A stretch of DNA of 64,000 nt, from positions 31,819,340 through 31,883,339 of the forward strand of contig NC_059077.1 of assembly GCF_020497125.1 (NCBI RefSeq). The letters run 5' to 3'. The translations under genes and the position numbers were made by a program. Origin of the DNA: Mauremys mutica (Eukaryota; Chordata; Testudines; Geoemydidae). Shown in pieces: positions 25,790 through 36,646 of the stretch; positions within the stretch are counted from its first letter, which is position 1; each line of letters begins with the position of its first letter. The notes under the pieces are model-generated. The model saw only the letters and a program-made list of their open reading frames with translations, was not told where the DNA came from and searched no databases.

Positions 25790-28700
25790 GTAAGATGAGA
25801 TTGTTTCTTTGTAGATGTGTTTTATTTTCTATCTTTTTCTCAATGTTTAGCTTTCTCCTGTTGAACGCCTCTCTACAAGGGACCGCAAGTTAACTATGGG
25901 GATGGGACCGCTTTGCAAAAATGTACGGAGCTGACATTTAGAGCTATTTTTGATCAGCCCCTCAAACTGCTGTGCATAGTACAGAGAAGCGGTGATGATG
26001 ACGATGATTGTTACTTATTATTATTATTATTTTATTATGCAGCATGAATGAACAGCAGCCCCACACAGGAACTTGCTTAGCCCCGCTGTTTAAATAGGTG
26101 CTCAAAGTTTTTGTTGCAATGTAGCTTAGATTTTCCTCTCGACTACTTGGCTGCAAGGATGGTGGGTGACTTCCACGATCACAAATGACATTTTCAGACA
26201 CTAATATTAGTCATTTTCCGGCTATCCTTTCAATATCTGGACCCCTCCTTCCCCCGCGCGCATACTCATTTGTGAGTGAATTTCGTTGGGCTGTGAATTC
26301 TGCTGCAACTGGAGAATGTGTTTAAATACATGTCCCAGGCGAACAAAACAAACAGAAAATATAATAGCTGTCTTTTCCACGAGTGATTACTGGGTTTTTT
26401 TTCCTGCTGCCGCTCCGACAACAACCTGGATGAGTTAGATTGATGGGTTTCACTGAATATTTTTTCGCTGAGCTGGATGTATAGGTTAACATTGTGAAGG
26501 CAACTGTAAGCCGCTCAAAACTGACTTCTATCGTTCTTTTGATCCATGAAAACTGGTTTTCAAAATTTATTCAGTTATTGCCATGGGGGGACGCTACCCT
26601 CCCCCTCCACCGGCTCCCCATATATATCGATCTGAGGGGCCGATCCTGCACTTCTCACTCCGGGAAAATTCCCACTGGAGTAAGGAGACCGGATCGAGCC
26701 CCTGCTGGATTAGAATCAATTGCTATTGAGTTGCTGGAGAGGTACACTGGTTATTCACGAGAGGCTCATCCAAACCAAAACTCTCCAACTAAAAAAGGGG
26801 GAGTTGCTTGGACTAATGTTCTTGGCTTGAATCCATCAACAGCAGAGATACTAGTAAAACAAATCTCTATCCGATTTAAGTGCAATATACTTCCCTATGA
26901 AACTGTGTCGGAAGAGACGATACCTATAACTTTTGGTTTATAAACTCCCGAGTGGCCTCCTATTTCTGTGCCCCGGCATTTTGTTTACTTCGGTCACCCT
27001 TCTTTGGAGCGCAGCTAACTTGCTTCAGCAAAGAAAAGACTTTTTTTTTAAGGGAAGCAGCAACATTTCGAGATTTCGAAAGACTTCGCGAACAGGCAAA
27101 TGTTACCAATTCTTGCAGATTGTAAAATGGCCTGGATTGAAACTCTGGGCAGCTGTAAAACAATGTTGTACAGAATTTTTGAAGAAGGGAAAAAAAAGTA
27201 TTTGCAAGCGTGTTTTTCTTTTACTCCTGGTTTTTAATGCACATCCTTGTCAAACCTCTGTCACGTGCATGCAAGTCCCCATGGTCTACATATGGAATAA
27301 ATACCTCCGAAAACTGCCTTGCCCTGTTCCGATCTGGTTATTTAAACTGCGCTGCCTACTGCTCCAGAGTAGCTGCAGGTTATGAAATGGGACAAATAAA
27401 AGTAAACAGTCTAGTAAAAGTCAATGCAAGCCGCACGTGTTGTGTCTGGGTCACTGGTAACTGACATTGATATGGCTGGGTCTCTCTCTCCCTCTCGCTC
27501 TTGCAGCTGGGAATTGTTGGCTCCGGCAGGCAAAGAACGGCCGCTGCCAGGTCCTATATAAAACAGATCTGAGCAAGGAGGAGTGCTGCAAAACGGGCCG
27601 GCTAACCACTTCATGGACTGAAGAAGACGTCAACGACAACACGCTTTTTAAGTGGATGATTTTTAACGGTGGTGCCCCAAACTGTATCCCATGCAAAGGT
27701 GTGTTTGAAAAGTGCTCCGAAACCGTGTGTGCAGGGGATGGCGGTGGCCGGGATGGAGTCAGCAGGGGCAGCGGTGTGTCCCTATGCCACTCTCCAATTA
27801 GAATTTCAAAGCTCATCCCATAGAGTAAATGTCCTGATTTGGACACTGTATTAGTGAGAAGGGGAAGGGATCTAGCCTCTGCGTGGTGGAATAGATCTGT
27901 GTGTGCAAACCAGCAGTTTGACCCTCCTTTTTGGTGGATCTTTCTCAGGACCCCACATTTTGTTTTCTGGAAGGGGGGGGGAACCGTGTTCGCTCCCTTT
28001 GTGCCTTGGGGGTTGCGGGTGATTTTTGTAAACACTATTAATCCGAAGTCTGATGAGCAGACGAGGTATTAAAATGTTGCCTCTTTCTTTCCCCTCCCTC
28101 CCCCCTTTAGAAACGTGTGAGAACGTGGACTGTGGACTTGGGAAGAAATGTAAAATGAACAAGAAGAACAAACCTCGGTGTGTTTGTGCTCCGGATTGCT
28201 CTAATGTCACTTGGAAGGGTCCTGTGTGTGGCTTAGATGGGAAAACCTACAGGAACGAGTGTGCTCTCCTCAAAGCCAGATGTAAAGAGCAACCCGAACT
28301 TGAAGTCCAATATCAGGGCAAATGCAAAAGTAGGTTTACAAATCTAACCAAGTCTCCCGAATACCACAGGGTGTGTCTGAGTGTGGGGAGGAGGAGCTGA
28401 CGTACTTCCCCACCATAACAAGACGATGTTTCAAATGCTGAGGGACAAACCCTAAACCACGCTCCACCGACAAGACCATAGCTGAATTGAGAATCCCCCC
28501 GAGTCACGAAACACTGTGCTCTCACCAGCTTCCCTGAGATGTGAAGGTTTTCCCCAGTGGCCTTTTTAAGAGGAAAGCTGCCGAAGACTTTGCTTGTGTC
28601 ATTTGTTTGATTGTTTCACATATTCACTCCCGATATGAGGCACTGGATCTCCTGCTAATCATTGTATGTTTCCGTCTTTATTTCAGAGACCTGCAGGGAT

Positions 28701-30971
28701 GTTTTATGTCCAGGTAGTTCCACGTGTGTGGTTGATCAAACTAATAATGCCTACTGTGTGACGTGTAATCGGATTTGCCCGGAGCCTACTTCCCCTGAAC
28801 AGTATCTCTGTGGGAATGATGGAATAACGTATGCTAGTGCTTGCCACCTGAGAAAGGCTACCTGCCTACTAGGCAGATCCATTGGATTAGCCTACGAGGG
28901 AAAATGTATCAGTAGGTATCATTCTTTGGGGGTGCTTATGGGGGGAAGGGAATAGCTTTTCAAAACTAATTGTTTCACAGTTTTGTAGCGGGGTTTCTGG
29001 ATGCAGATTATTTCCTAGAACTGAATGTGTTGTCCAGTCCTGCAGTTTTTACTCAAGCAGAAGGGGAAATTTTGCTTGAGTGACACCTGAAAGATTTTGG
29101 GCCCCAAGCGGGGACAAAGGGTTCAATCCTTGATATCAGTGTGAGTTTTGACCCTGTTTTCAGTGGGAGCTGGAGTCAGGCCCTAAAATGTATTATGATA
29201 TGTCAACAGAGTAACACAATCTCAACATTCAGCTGAACTGGGTTCTTGGAAACGTTTGTCTTCAAGAGGTCTTGGCAAATGTTATTTAATGTCAATCAGA
29301 TACATCTGATAATTTTTCCCTCTTAAAAAGTTTTTGGAGTGATTGGGGAGTGCTGTTGTGGATTAAGATAAGAAAATAACCTCAAAACAAGCTGGTATTT
29401 TATATGAATTGTTATTCTTAACAATGTTTGTCACCACAATATGTTTGTTTTTATCATACACATTTCAGGTAACTTCATGTCTGAAAAATTATCTTTACAA
29501 GTTAAAGATCTCAAATCTAGTTCCATTGTGATAGCATGTGGTGAATTAACATTTTAATGACATAAACAACTATTTTATAAGGTTTAGCTGGAAAAATAAT
29601 CAATTTAGAAATGTTTAATTAATTGGCCAATTATAGACCTCCCATTTAAGACACCGGGGAGAGGGGATTCCCATTGATTTCAATCAGAGAAGGTCAGGAC
29701 CTGGTGTCATATACAATATGCAAATTTAATTCCGCCTTCCTGAGGCCAAATTCTATTGCTTTGCTCCTCCATACCTCCCTTCCCACACACAGAGACCCAC
29801 TGATTTCCAAAAGCACTATGTGCTTGAGTAAAGTGAGCAGGATTTTATCCATAAACTTTATATTCATTTTCCTATGAGTTCTTGATATATGAGAAGAGAG
29901 ATTCTGCTTTACTCATGTCTGGTATCTTGTATTTTTAGAAGCCAAATCCTGTGAAGATATCCAGTGCAGTGCTGGGAAGAAATGTTTGTGGGATTTCAAG
30001 GTTGGCAGAGGTCGGTGTGCCCTCTGTGATGAGCTGTGCCCTGAAAGCAAGTCAGATGAAGCAGTCTGTGCCAGCGATAACACTACTTACCCAAGCGAGT
30101 GTGCCATGAAAGAAGCAGCCTGCTCCATGGGTGTGCTTTTAGAAGTAAAGCATGCTGGATCTTGCAACTGTAAGTGAGATTTTAAACCTTGCAGATATTT
30201 AAGGCTTCTGAAGGCAATCCCTAGGTAATGAAGACTTATGCCTTTAAAAATGAGAATTTCATGTAAAGATTTTCCCTTAGAAATATATATATATATATAT
30301 ATAATATATATTATACACATGTGTGTGATTGGTAAATTGCAACAGATAGTCAACAGTCTGTGGCTTGGACACTTTCAAGATACCTGTTTTTTGAGGAAAA
30401 GTCCTGTTATCAGCAAGGGGTTGCCCTAAGAGCATCATGCTAGCTATTTTTCCTAATTTGTTTGCTTTAGTGTGCTTCGCTGTTTGCTTTATTAACACTT
30501 GGATATAACCTAACTCCAGCCAAAAAAACAAGCTTACTGTTAGCACATGGGCTGCTGTCTTAGAGCAGTTGCCTCTACTAACTTTGAATGAAGGACACAA
30601 AGCAGTTAAACCTAGAACACAAGAGCACTTTTTATCTGATTTCAGGAATCTGCCAATAAAACCTGAGCCATTGATTCTTCAGAACTTTCTGCAGTTATGA
30701 CTTCATAGCTTATGTATAAAAAACCATATTACATAACAGCAGATGCCAAAGAGCATCTCACTACAAGTCACGTAAAATGCAACGCTGTATTATGGCTGTT
30801 CAGAGGGCTTTGAAAACATGCACTGAGCTGCTTCTGCGCTGTTGTTGTCCTTATTTAAACAACAGCTCCCCTGTATTCCCCCATCTAGCCATTAATGAAG
30901 ACCCCGAGGAAGAAGAGGAAGATGAAGACCCGGACTACAACTTTCCTATATCTTCCATTCTAGAGTGGTAA
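25708..30971 (+). CDS. FST: Follistatin (whole gene, six coding exons)
   Basis: Secreted glycoprotein that binds activins and some BMPs/GDFs and blocks their receptors. Coding exons: 25708-25789, 27507-27698, 28111-28329, 28687-28911, 29939-30169, 30889-30971, total 1032 nt or 343 residues plus stop (human 344). All introns have GT-AG ends and the phases match from exon to exon. Domain order: signal peptide (about 1-28), N-terminal cysteine-rich domain, three follistatin domains each made of an EGF-like part and a Kazal-like part, acidic tail ending SILEW. Residues are nearly those of bird follistatin. The gene is intact, with no frameshift. Its downstream neighbour NDUFS4 on the same strand agrees with amniote synteny. 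Identification is certain from the conserved protein sequence. Confidence 0.98.
26636..26703. mobile_element. Short palindromic MITE in FST intron 1
   Basis: GGGGCCGATCCTGCACTTCT at the left and the reverse complement of the right end (GGGGCTCGATCCGGTCTCCT) form imperfect inverted arms around aaaattccca. The design matches the common amniote 'gatcctgcact...' hairpin repeat, also seen at 36564-36646. Confidence 0.55.
27507..27698 (+). CDS. FST: FST coding exon 2 (N-terminal domain)
   Basis: Encodes [20 protein letters not shown] through ..[12 protein letters not shown], the N-terminal domain whose hydrophobic surface (W, F and L residues such as [17 protein letters not shown]) occupies the activin type I receptor-binding concave face. 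Acceptor ctcttgcag|C at 27506/27507, donor AAAG|GTGTGT at 27699. 192 nt, phase 1 to 1. Six cysteines are present as in other follistatins. Confidence 0.97.
28111..28329 (+). CDS. FST: FST coding exon 3 (follistatin domain 1)
   Basis: Encodes [20 protein letters not shown] then [20 protein letters not shown] through QYQGKCK. Carries the basic heparin-binding stretch [12 protein letters not shown] that tethers the short follistatin form to cell-surface heparan sulphate, and an N-glycosylation sequon (NVT). Acceptor ccctttag|A at 28110/28111, donor AAA|GTAGGT at 28330. 219 nt, phase 1 to 1. Confidence 0.97.
28687..28911 (+). CDS. FST: FST coding exon 4 (follistatin domain 2)
   Basis: Encodes [20 protein letters not shown] through [15 protein letters not shown]. 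Domain 2 makes direct contacts with the activin type II receptor site. Ten cysteines in the usual follistatin-domain order. Acceptor tttcag|AG at 28686/28687, donor ATCA|GTAGGT at 28912. 225 nt. Confidence 0.97.
29939..30169 (+). CDS. FST: FST coding exon 5 (follistatin domain 3)
   Basis: Encodes [20 protein letters not shown] through [11 protein letters not shown]. Contains the sequon NTT in [10 protein letters not shown]. Acceptor tttttag|AA at 29938/29939, donor AACT|GTAAGT at 30170. 231 nt. One residue (KHAGSCN, where the human and chicken proteins have KHSGSCN) is a minor change. The end of this exon is where the long and short isoforms diverge. Confidence 0.97.
30283..30311. repeat. (AT)n microsatellite in FST intron 5
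   Basis: Alternating AT run with one interruption, followed by a short GT run. Confidence 0.9.
30646..30888 (+). other. FST: Predicted alternative exon 6 start for the short follistatin form
   Basis: The acceptor tttttatctgatttcag|GA at 30645/30646 has a good pyrimidine tract. Joining exon 5 (ending AAC T) to it makes AAC TGA, that is Asn-stop, so the product would end exactly after follistatin domain 3 (the FST288-type mature form). This is the same outcome as the alternatively spliced human mRNA. Without splicing, reading into intron 5 gives N-C-K-stop. Inference from sequence and known isoforms; no transcript seen. Confidence 0.55.
30889..30971 (+). CDS. FST: FST coding exon 6 (acidic tail)
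   Basis: Completes a Ser codon and encodes [20 protein letters not shown] then SSILEW and TAA at 30969-30971. The acidic tail folds back on the heparin-binding site of domain 1 and makes the long form circulate. The tail has DPDYNF where human has DQDYSF. Acceptor ccatctag|C at 30888/30889. Confidence 0.97.
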
Positions 30972-31965
30972 AACCTCCATCACTATTGGAACAGCCATTG
31001 GGCAAGAAATCAATGTCCATACTGTAAATAAGTGTATGCTTATTTATTTTGGGGAGAAAGAAAAGTATACATATAGTTGAGTCTTGTAGACATTTATTTA
31101 TACTGTGTCATGTTTTATAATTTATACATAAAATGTCTGGTTGACTGTACACCTTTTTTGAAGAAATTTATTCGTTACGGGAAGAGCAGTGTTATTTATT
31201 GTGAGGTCTCTTGCTTGTAAAGTAAAGCTTTTTTTTTTTGTAAACTATAAAAGTCCATTCCTTAGAGCTTACCCATATGACTCTCATCTCTTCTTTTCAC
31301 TGATGTTAACTCCTCTCCACTTTCACAAACTTGCATGTCAGTTTCTGTTATGTTTATTTATTGGATTTTCTTCTTACCCGTTCTGTACATAAATGATCCC
31401 TCGGGTTTTTGTTTACAAGGAATCTTGACTGACCAAAAGGCGCTGTAACTGATTTAAATGTACTTTCTGGGTGCAGTGAGACAATCTTTAAGGACACCTC
31501 TTCCACTTCACTTTTCTCTGCTTCTAATCACTTCATGTACTGACATGCTCTCAATGTGCTGAGCATTTATACTGTACTATAAGAGTTCTGGACCCAAAGA
31601 AATCGAATTATGAAGGTTGTTAATAACTACATGGCTAACAATAATGAGAACAAAGTTCTTATTCTTTTTTATTTTTTGTAACATACATAAATGCTTTATC
31701 AGGTGGTTCCTTTAAGATGGTCCTGCAATACCACTTTTTAAAGTTCTTTTAAACTGTCACTAAAAGGTATATCAAAGCTTTATCAGTTCAAGTTTCTTGC
31801 TTTTCATAATACTTTTTTTCTGATGCAATTTTATATTTTCAAACATGGTGAGTTAAATATAAATTCATTTAAATATATAGTTTTGTACTTTTCTACCATG
31901 TAAATGTGCAATGTATATAAAAGTTATAATGTGTATTTGTAAATAAATGATGAGTGAACACAATA
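30972..31965 (+). other. FST: FST 3'UTR
   Basis: AT-rich with several AUUUA-type motifs (tttattt runs near 31040-31050, 31091-31103 and 31190-31200) that may shorten mRNA life. Poly(A) signal AATAAA at 31942-31947, so cleavage is expected about 15-25 bases further on. Confidence 0.7.
31942..31947 (+). terminator. FST: Poly(A) signal of FST
   Basis: AATAAA in tttgtaaataaatgatgagt, about 970 bases after the stop codon; a size usual for follistatin mRNA. Confidence 0.75.
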
Positions 31966-34739
31966 GAAAAAAATGGAATTTTCCCTGTGTGCAGTCCTCA
32001 GTTACTGGTTGTAAAGGGTTTGGGGAGATTTGTCCCTGTTATTCAGAATGGTAGTGATGGTATTAGGGGAAAGGGAATTGTGAATGGCATTGGGATGAAG
32101 TGGAGTTGTTCAAGGATACAGCTCTCAGCTGAAACTCAGTATCCACGACACTATAATTCCAGCTTGCTAAATACATTTCCTTGATCAGTGTCACCAGTGC
32201 ACTGACAGCAAATAATTGTAAGTCCATATACGCTTCTGAATGAGAATAGATATAACCCTTTTTTCCTTCTCTCTATGGTAATGAGATAGGTTTGTCATTA
32301 ATTGAACCTCTTTCATTTGCATCTTTCTGGGATAGTTTGAATATCTATTTACATTCTTGCTAAGTTTCAGATACATGCCACGTTTCTAAGGCACTGTGTT
32401 GAAGCTCTATCCCTAGTCAAGGTGACAAACACAAACATTCAAAGGTGTTCCAGTTGACCAAACAAAAGTTAAAGAGAAGAACCAGAACAATAATCAGAGA
32501 ACATGAAAAAAATGCAACTGGCATAATACCTCTGGAAGGTGATTTGCTTTCAGAAGTAAAGTTCACTGGGGGATTTCTTTTAATGAGCTAATACTGTATC
32601 TTATGCTCCTGGTGAATGTCTATAAAATGTCTATATTTAGAACACTGTAAACTTTATCCAGTGAACTGAGCAGGAAAAAACAATGGTAATTTCCACTAGT
32701 ATTGCATGGACCAGAATCCATTTTTCAGGTAACTTCACTGGGCTATATTGTGCTCTCAACTAAGGCCCCCATTCTAAGCACATACTTAAGTGCCTTGCTG
32801 AATAGGAATATATTTTAGCATGTGTTTACGCAATTTTCTGAATCGGGGACTAAGAGAATGATTTGGCTCAATGGTTTTAAGTCTTCACTGTCCAAATACA
32901 ATCACAACTAAGGGCCAGTTCTTGCTCTCATTACTCACCACAGTACTCCCCTGTATTCCATAATATTTTAGCTCCACAATTTCCCTCTGTTAGGATTAAT
33001 TTAGAGAATAGTTTTCATTTGTTTGGGACACATCAATTATTCCTTTTGTAAATTAAGAAATAAAAATGATGGGTTTTTGGTTTTAAATAATGTAGAATTT
33101 AAAAATAAGAGCAGATATTTCCCCCCTCCACTTTATCCAGACAAGTAGTCCTTTTAGAAGAGGGAGGCTGGGTCAGGGTGCTAGTAAGCTGAGCAGGTTT
33201 TTGCTCCACTGAAGATATCACCTGGAATAGAAAAGCAGGAGGGAGGGAAATCTATCAGAAACAATGCCTGACTAGGAAGAGAAAGGCAAAAAGCCTAATG
33301 GCTGAAGAAGAAAGATATAAAGCTATATCACATAAATTTTTGCCTGACATGTGGACACCTTAGTCATCCAATGATGTAATCACTACAAACTCTTACATCT
33401 GTAACCTCTCAAGAAAAAAAAAGCATGATAATATAAGGAGAAGTAAATGTTTTAAATAGATACCTAGAGTGATCAGAGACGAGAAAGGAGAAATTCTCTG
33501 GAAATTCAGTTAAGGTGCATCTTATTTCATCTCTGACAAGAAGACAAATTAAAAAGGCTATATTGTTATTTTAGTTTTAAACAAGAATTTTGACTGAACA
33601 TAATCAGAGGGAGTGCAGACTACGGTTACAGTAGTCAAGCAGAAGTCTAGACTTCTTAGTTTGAAGTTTCAGCTTTGCCACTGACTCACAAAGTAACGGT
33701 GGGAAAGTCACTTACGGTCAAATGAAAGTGGCTGGCTACTAGTTCTGGGTGTCTTAAAGTTTGAGTATGCAATTTTAGTCACTAGGGCCAAAATGTACAA
33801 CTTGGATATCTGCAGTTAGGCTTCTAAGACCATATTTTGTCACCTAAATAATATCATGCTACTTCTTGGATTTAGGCGCCTAACTTTAGGACCCTAAATT
33901 TGAGGTGTTTGGCCCATGAGTTAGTTAATTATAAGTATCAGGTGACCATGTTTGTTTTTGTGTGCATATGTATATGTGTGGGTCTGTAAGTGTGAGTGAT
34001 TTTGCTAAACATGAAATACATTTCCTACATCTACATCCATGGGATAAATTCAAGAACCATATAACATGGTTGTACCTTTTACCTCTTTCCTTTTACTTTA
34101 CTCACTATTCCACCTCAGCCAGATATTCCAAATGTCTCAAAAAATTTCAAACAGCTGCCATGTTTTTTTTTTCAATTATAAAATAATATGACATGAAAAT
34201 GATTCCTTTTTTCACTCCACATGGGAATCAGGTGAAATTAAATTTCTATTTTTGCTTGTATAGAGTGCTGTATTCTAGACCATGACGTTTTAATGTATCA
34301 TGAATCACCAGGGCTAGAAACATCAGTACATTTTCACTCTGAAGAGATGGGATTCCAGGCTTTCTGCTGAAACGTAACGTTTGTTTGAAGACCTGAGAGT
34401 TCACAAGACATCAGACTTTAAATTCATAACTCCCTGATGTAAAGGTGCAGGATTTACATTTGTATTTTGAGATTTCTGTAATTCAGAGGCCCGCCTTTAC
34501 CTGATCACTAAGACAGCTTTTGCAGATAGAAGGATATGAAAAAAACCAGTACTAGTAAACACTTTTAAAATGCTCTGAATTTTCTAAAATAACATTTCTT
34601 CCATACATAAATGCATAATGGTGTTTGATGCTAAGAAGGCCTTGTTAGCATTCATTTGGGAAGACCTGAATAACTCATGGCTTCACTTCTCCTGACTAAT
34701 ATGACCAATCATGTGCTGTGGGTATCAAAGGCTGGGGAA

Positions 34740-35110
34740 CGCTGAGTCTCCCCAAACAACCTTGTGTGTCCCTGCACATGCTCCGCCCGCATGCTCCCGC
34801 CTGCTTCCCAACACTCTGCAGCGCTTCCCCTGTGGCCTGGGCCCTGGGCTGGGGCTGGAGCTAGTGGGAGCCAGCCTGCAGTCAGGGACTTTGGGCAGCT
34901 GGAGTCAGTCCACATGCTGCCTGCCTGGCACTCTGGTGCTGGGGGCTGTGCCACTCTGGTGCTCGGGGCTGTGTCACCCACCCACCCGGCACTCCGGGGC
35001 TGGGGGGGCTCTGGGTTCCGGTGGTGGAAAGGGGGCAGGAATGGTGCAGCCTCAGGCACAAGGGGCAGGATGGGCTGGAGGCTAGCCTCCCTGAGCCCAC
35101 GGTTCACCAG
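34740..35110. repeat. GC-rich block, probably an unclassified repeat
   Basis: Abrupt GC-rich island with near-tandem phrases (ggcactctggtgctgggggc, gccactctggtgctcggggc, ggcactccggggctgggggg at about 34928-35006). It is open in several frames on both strands only because of its composition. No conserved protein and no flanking splice sites. More likely a repeat than a gene. Confidence 0.4.
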
Positions 35111-36563
35111 TCACCCATGTGGCTAATAAAGCCATTGTAACATCACATACTGGAGAGATCAGGATGAAACCAAAGGGGTATTTAAGTCACTCAAGGTCAT
35201 GATGTTCAGCTCTGAGATTAATTTGGGGTGAAAGCCATGTTGCATAGCTGTTTTTCTTGTAATTTAGAAATATCTTGTTTTGATTTCTTAATCTTCAAAT
35301 GGATTTTGCCATAAGATTGAAGAACACTCTCAAATGTGTCAGAAGACAGAAAACTGAGGCGAATTTTAGACTTTGATGCTAAAAAGTTGGAAGGTAATCA
35401 GTTTTTTTAAAATGGCTATAATTTTCAAATTTGAGTGTCTGAAATAAGGCTTCTTAATTTACATATTCATATTTTCATGTATGAAGAGCACCTAAATCTC
35501 CCATTGACTAGTGGGGATTTGTAGATATTCAGCATTTCTGAAAATTGGGTCATTTTTATTGAGGTGTTTAAATGTGGATTCAGGAACCTAACTCGGGTTT
35601 GAAAATTTTGGCCTAAATTTTCTTACAGGTAATTCAGGAAATACCAGACATTGAATGGAAGATGCGCAGCGAGGCAGCATGTTAAGAAATCACTGTCCTC
35701 CAGTGAAGTCTGATTTTGCACCAAACACCATATCACATGGCAGGGTCTAATCCTTAGCTTGAATGGTCAATTTACTCTTAATTTGGCTGATTATATTCAT
35801 AAGCACAATTTTAATTTGTTTCCCATTGGGATCCAAATGGACCGCTTAGCACCATGTAATGTTGTATTCAAACAAACATTGCTTCCATCAATCTTCTGCT
35901 GAACTTCATGTAGGCAAATGTATTCTAAATTTCAATCACTTTTTATTTAAGAGACACGTGAAACCAGAAGCATGCCACGTAGGAAAGGATAGCTATTGTA
36001 AAAACATTCTATTTAATCGTTTAGAAGATACTAAAATATGCCACCATTTGACTTCTGAATTAGAAACATTGCTAACAAAGGTCACAGGACAAGATATGTA
36101 GCTAAACAGATAGCAGAGCACAAAGGTGAGACTGATGACAGTATAGTATTCTGACAATGAGAACAAGCTTTCAGAGGGAAGATCACATGTTCCAATATTC
36201 CAGCATACAAATATGTTGTTACTCTGTGTCAAATTTAAGGAAAAAGTATTGTGAGTATCACTTGGAGGGAAAGTCTGTTACTCAAACCTGCACATGACAA
36301 CATGGTATCTAAATGAGAAACTGTTAGTTAAACTGAAGTGCAATATGCATGAGGTTTAAAAATAAAATCAATGTTAACTCCTGAGACTTGGGGACTCCAA
36401 GATCATGGAGAAATAACTAACTGATAATAAACAATTCTTAATAGAAAAATGTGCATGCAACGTTCCACAAGAGCAGCTGAATACAAATAAAAGGATGAAG
36501 TATGGACTTTCAAAGGGAAACATACAGTGTTCCTTCTTTTACATTTCTTATCCTTACAGTTTA

Positions 36564-36646
36564 GGGACCTGGTCCTGCATTCCTTGTATAGCCCATTGTT
36601 CCACTGGTTTCACTTGCAGTTTTTGATGAGCAAGGAATGCAGGATC
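36564..36646. mobile_element. Short inverted-repeat element
   Basis: CTGGTCCTGCATTCCTTG at the left and CAAGGAATGCAGGATCCAG at the right are inverted copies that differ by one base and a small shift, with about 40 bases between. Same type as the FST intron 1 element. Confidence 0.65.

Noticed and set aside
26494..26943. 149-codon open frame in FST intron 1
   Set aside because: No similarity to a known protein, overlaps the hairpin repeat at 26636-26703, and lies inside an intron of a gene whose exon structure is complete without it.
26933..27385. 150-codon open frame just before FST exon 2
   Set aside because: No recognisable domain; contained in intron 1. Random open frame in moderately GC-rich intron.
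27451..28035. 194-codon minus-strand frame over FST exon 2
   Set aside because: Antisense shadow of exon 2 and intron 2; the product is low-complexity Ser/Pro/Leu with no conserved motif.
34709..35126. Open frames of 120-132 codons on both strands
   Set aside because: GC-rich composition effect: four overlapping frames on both strands, none conserved.
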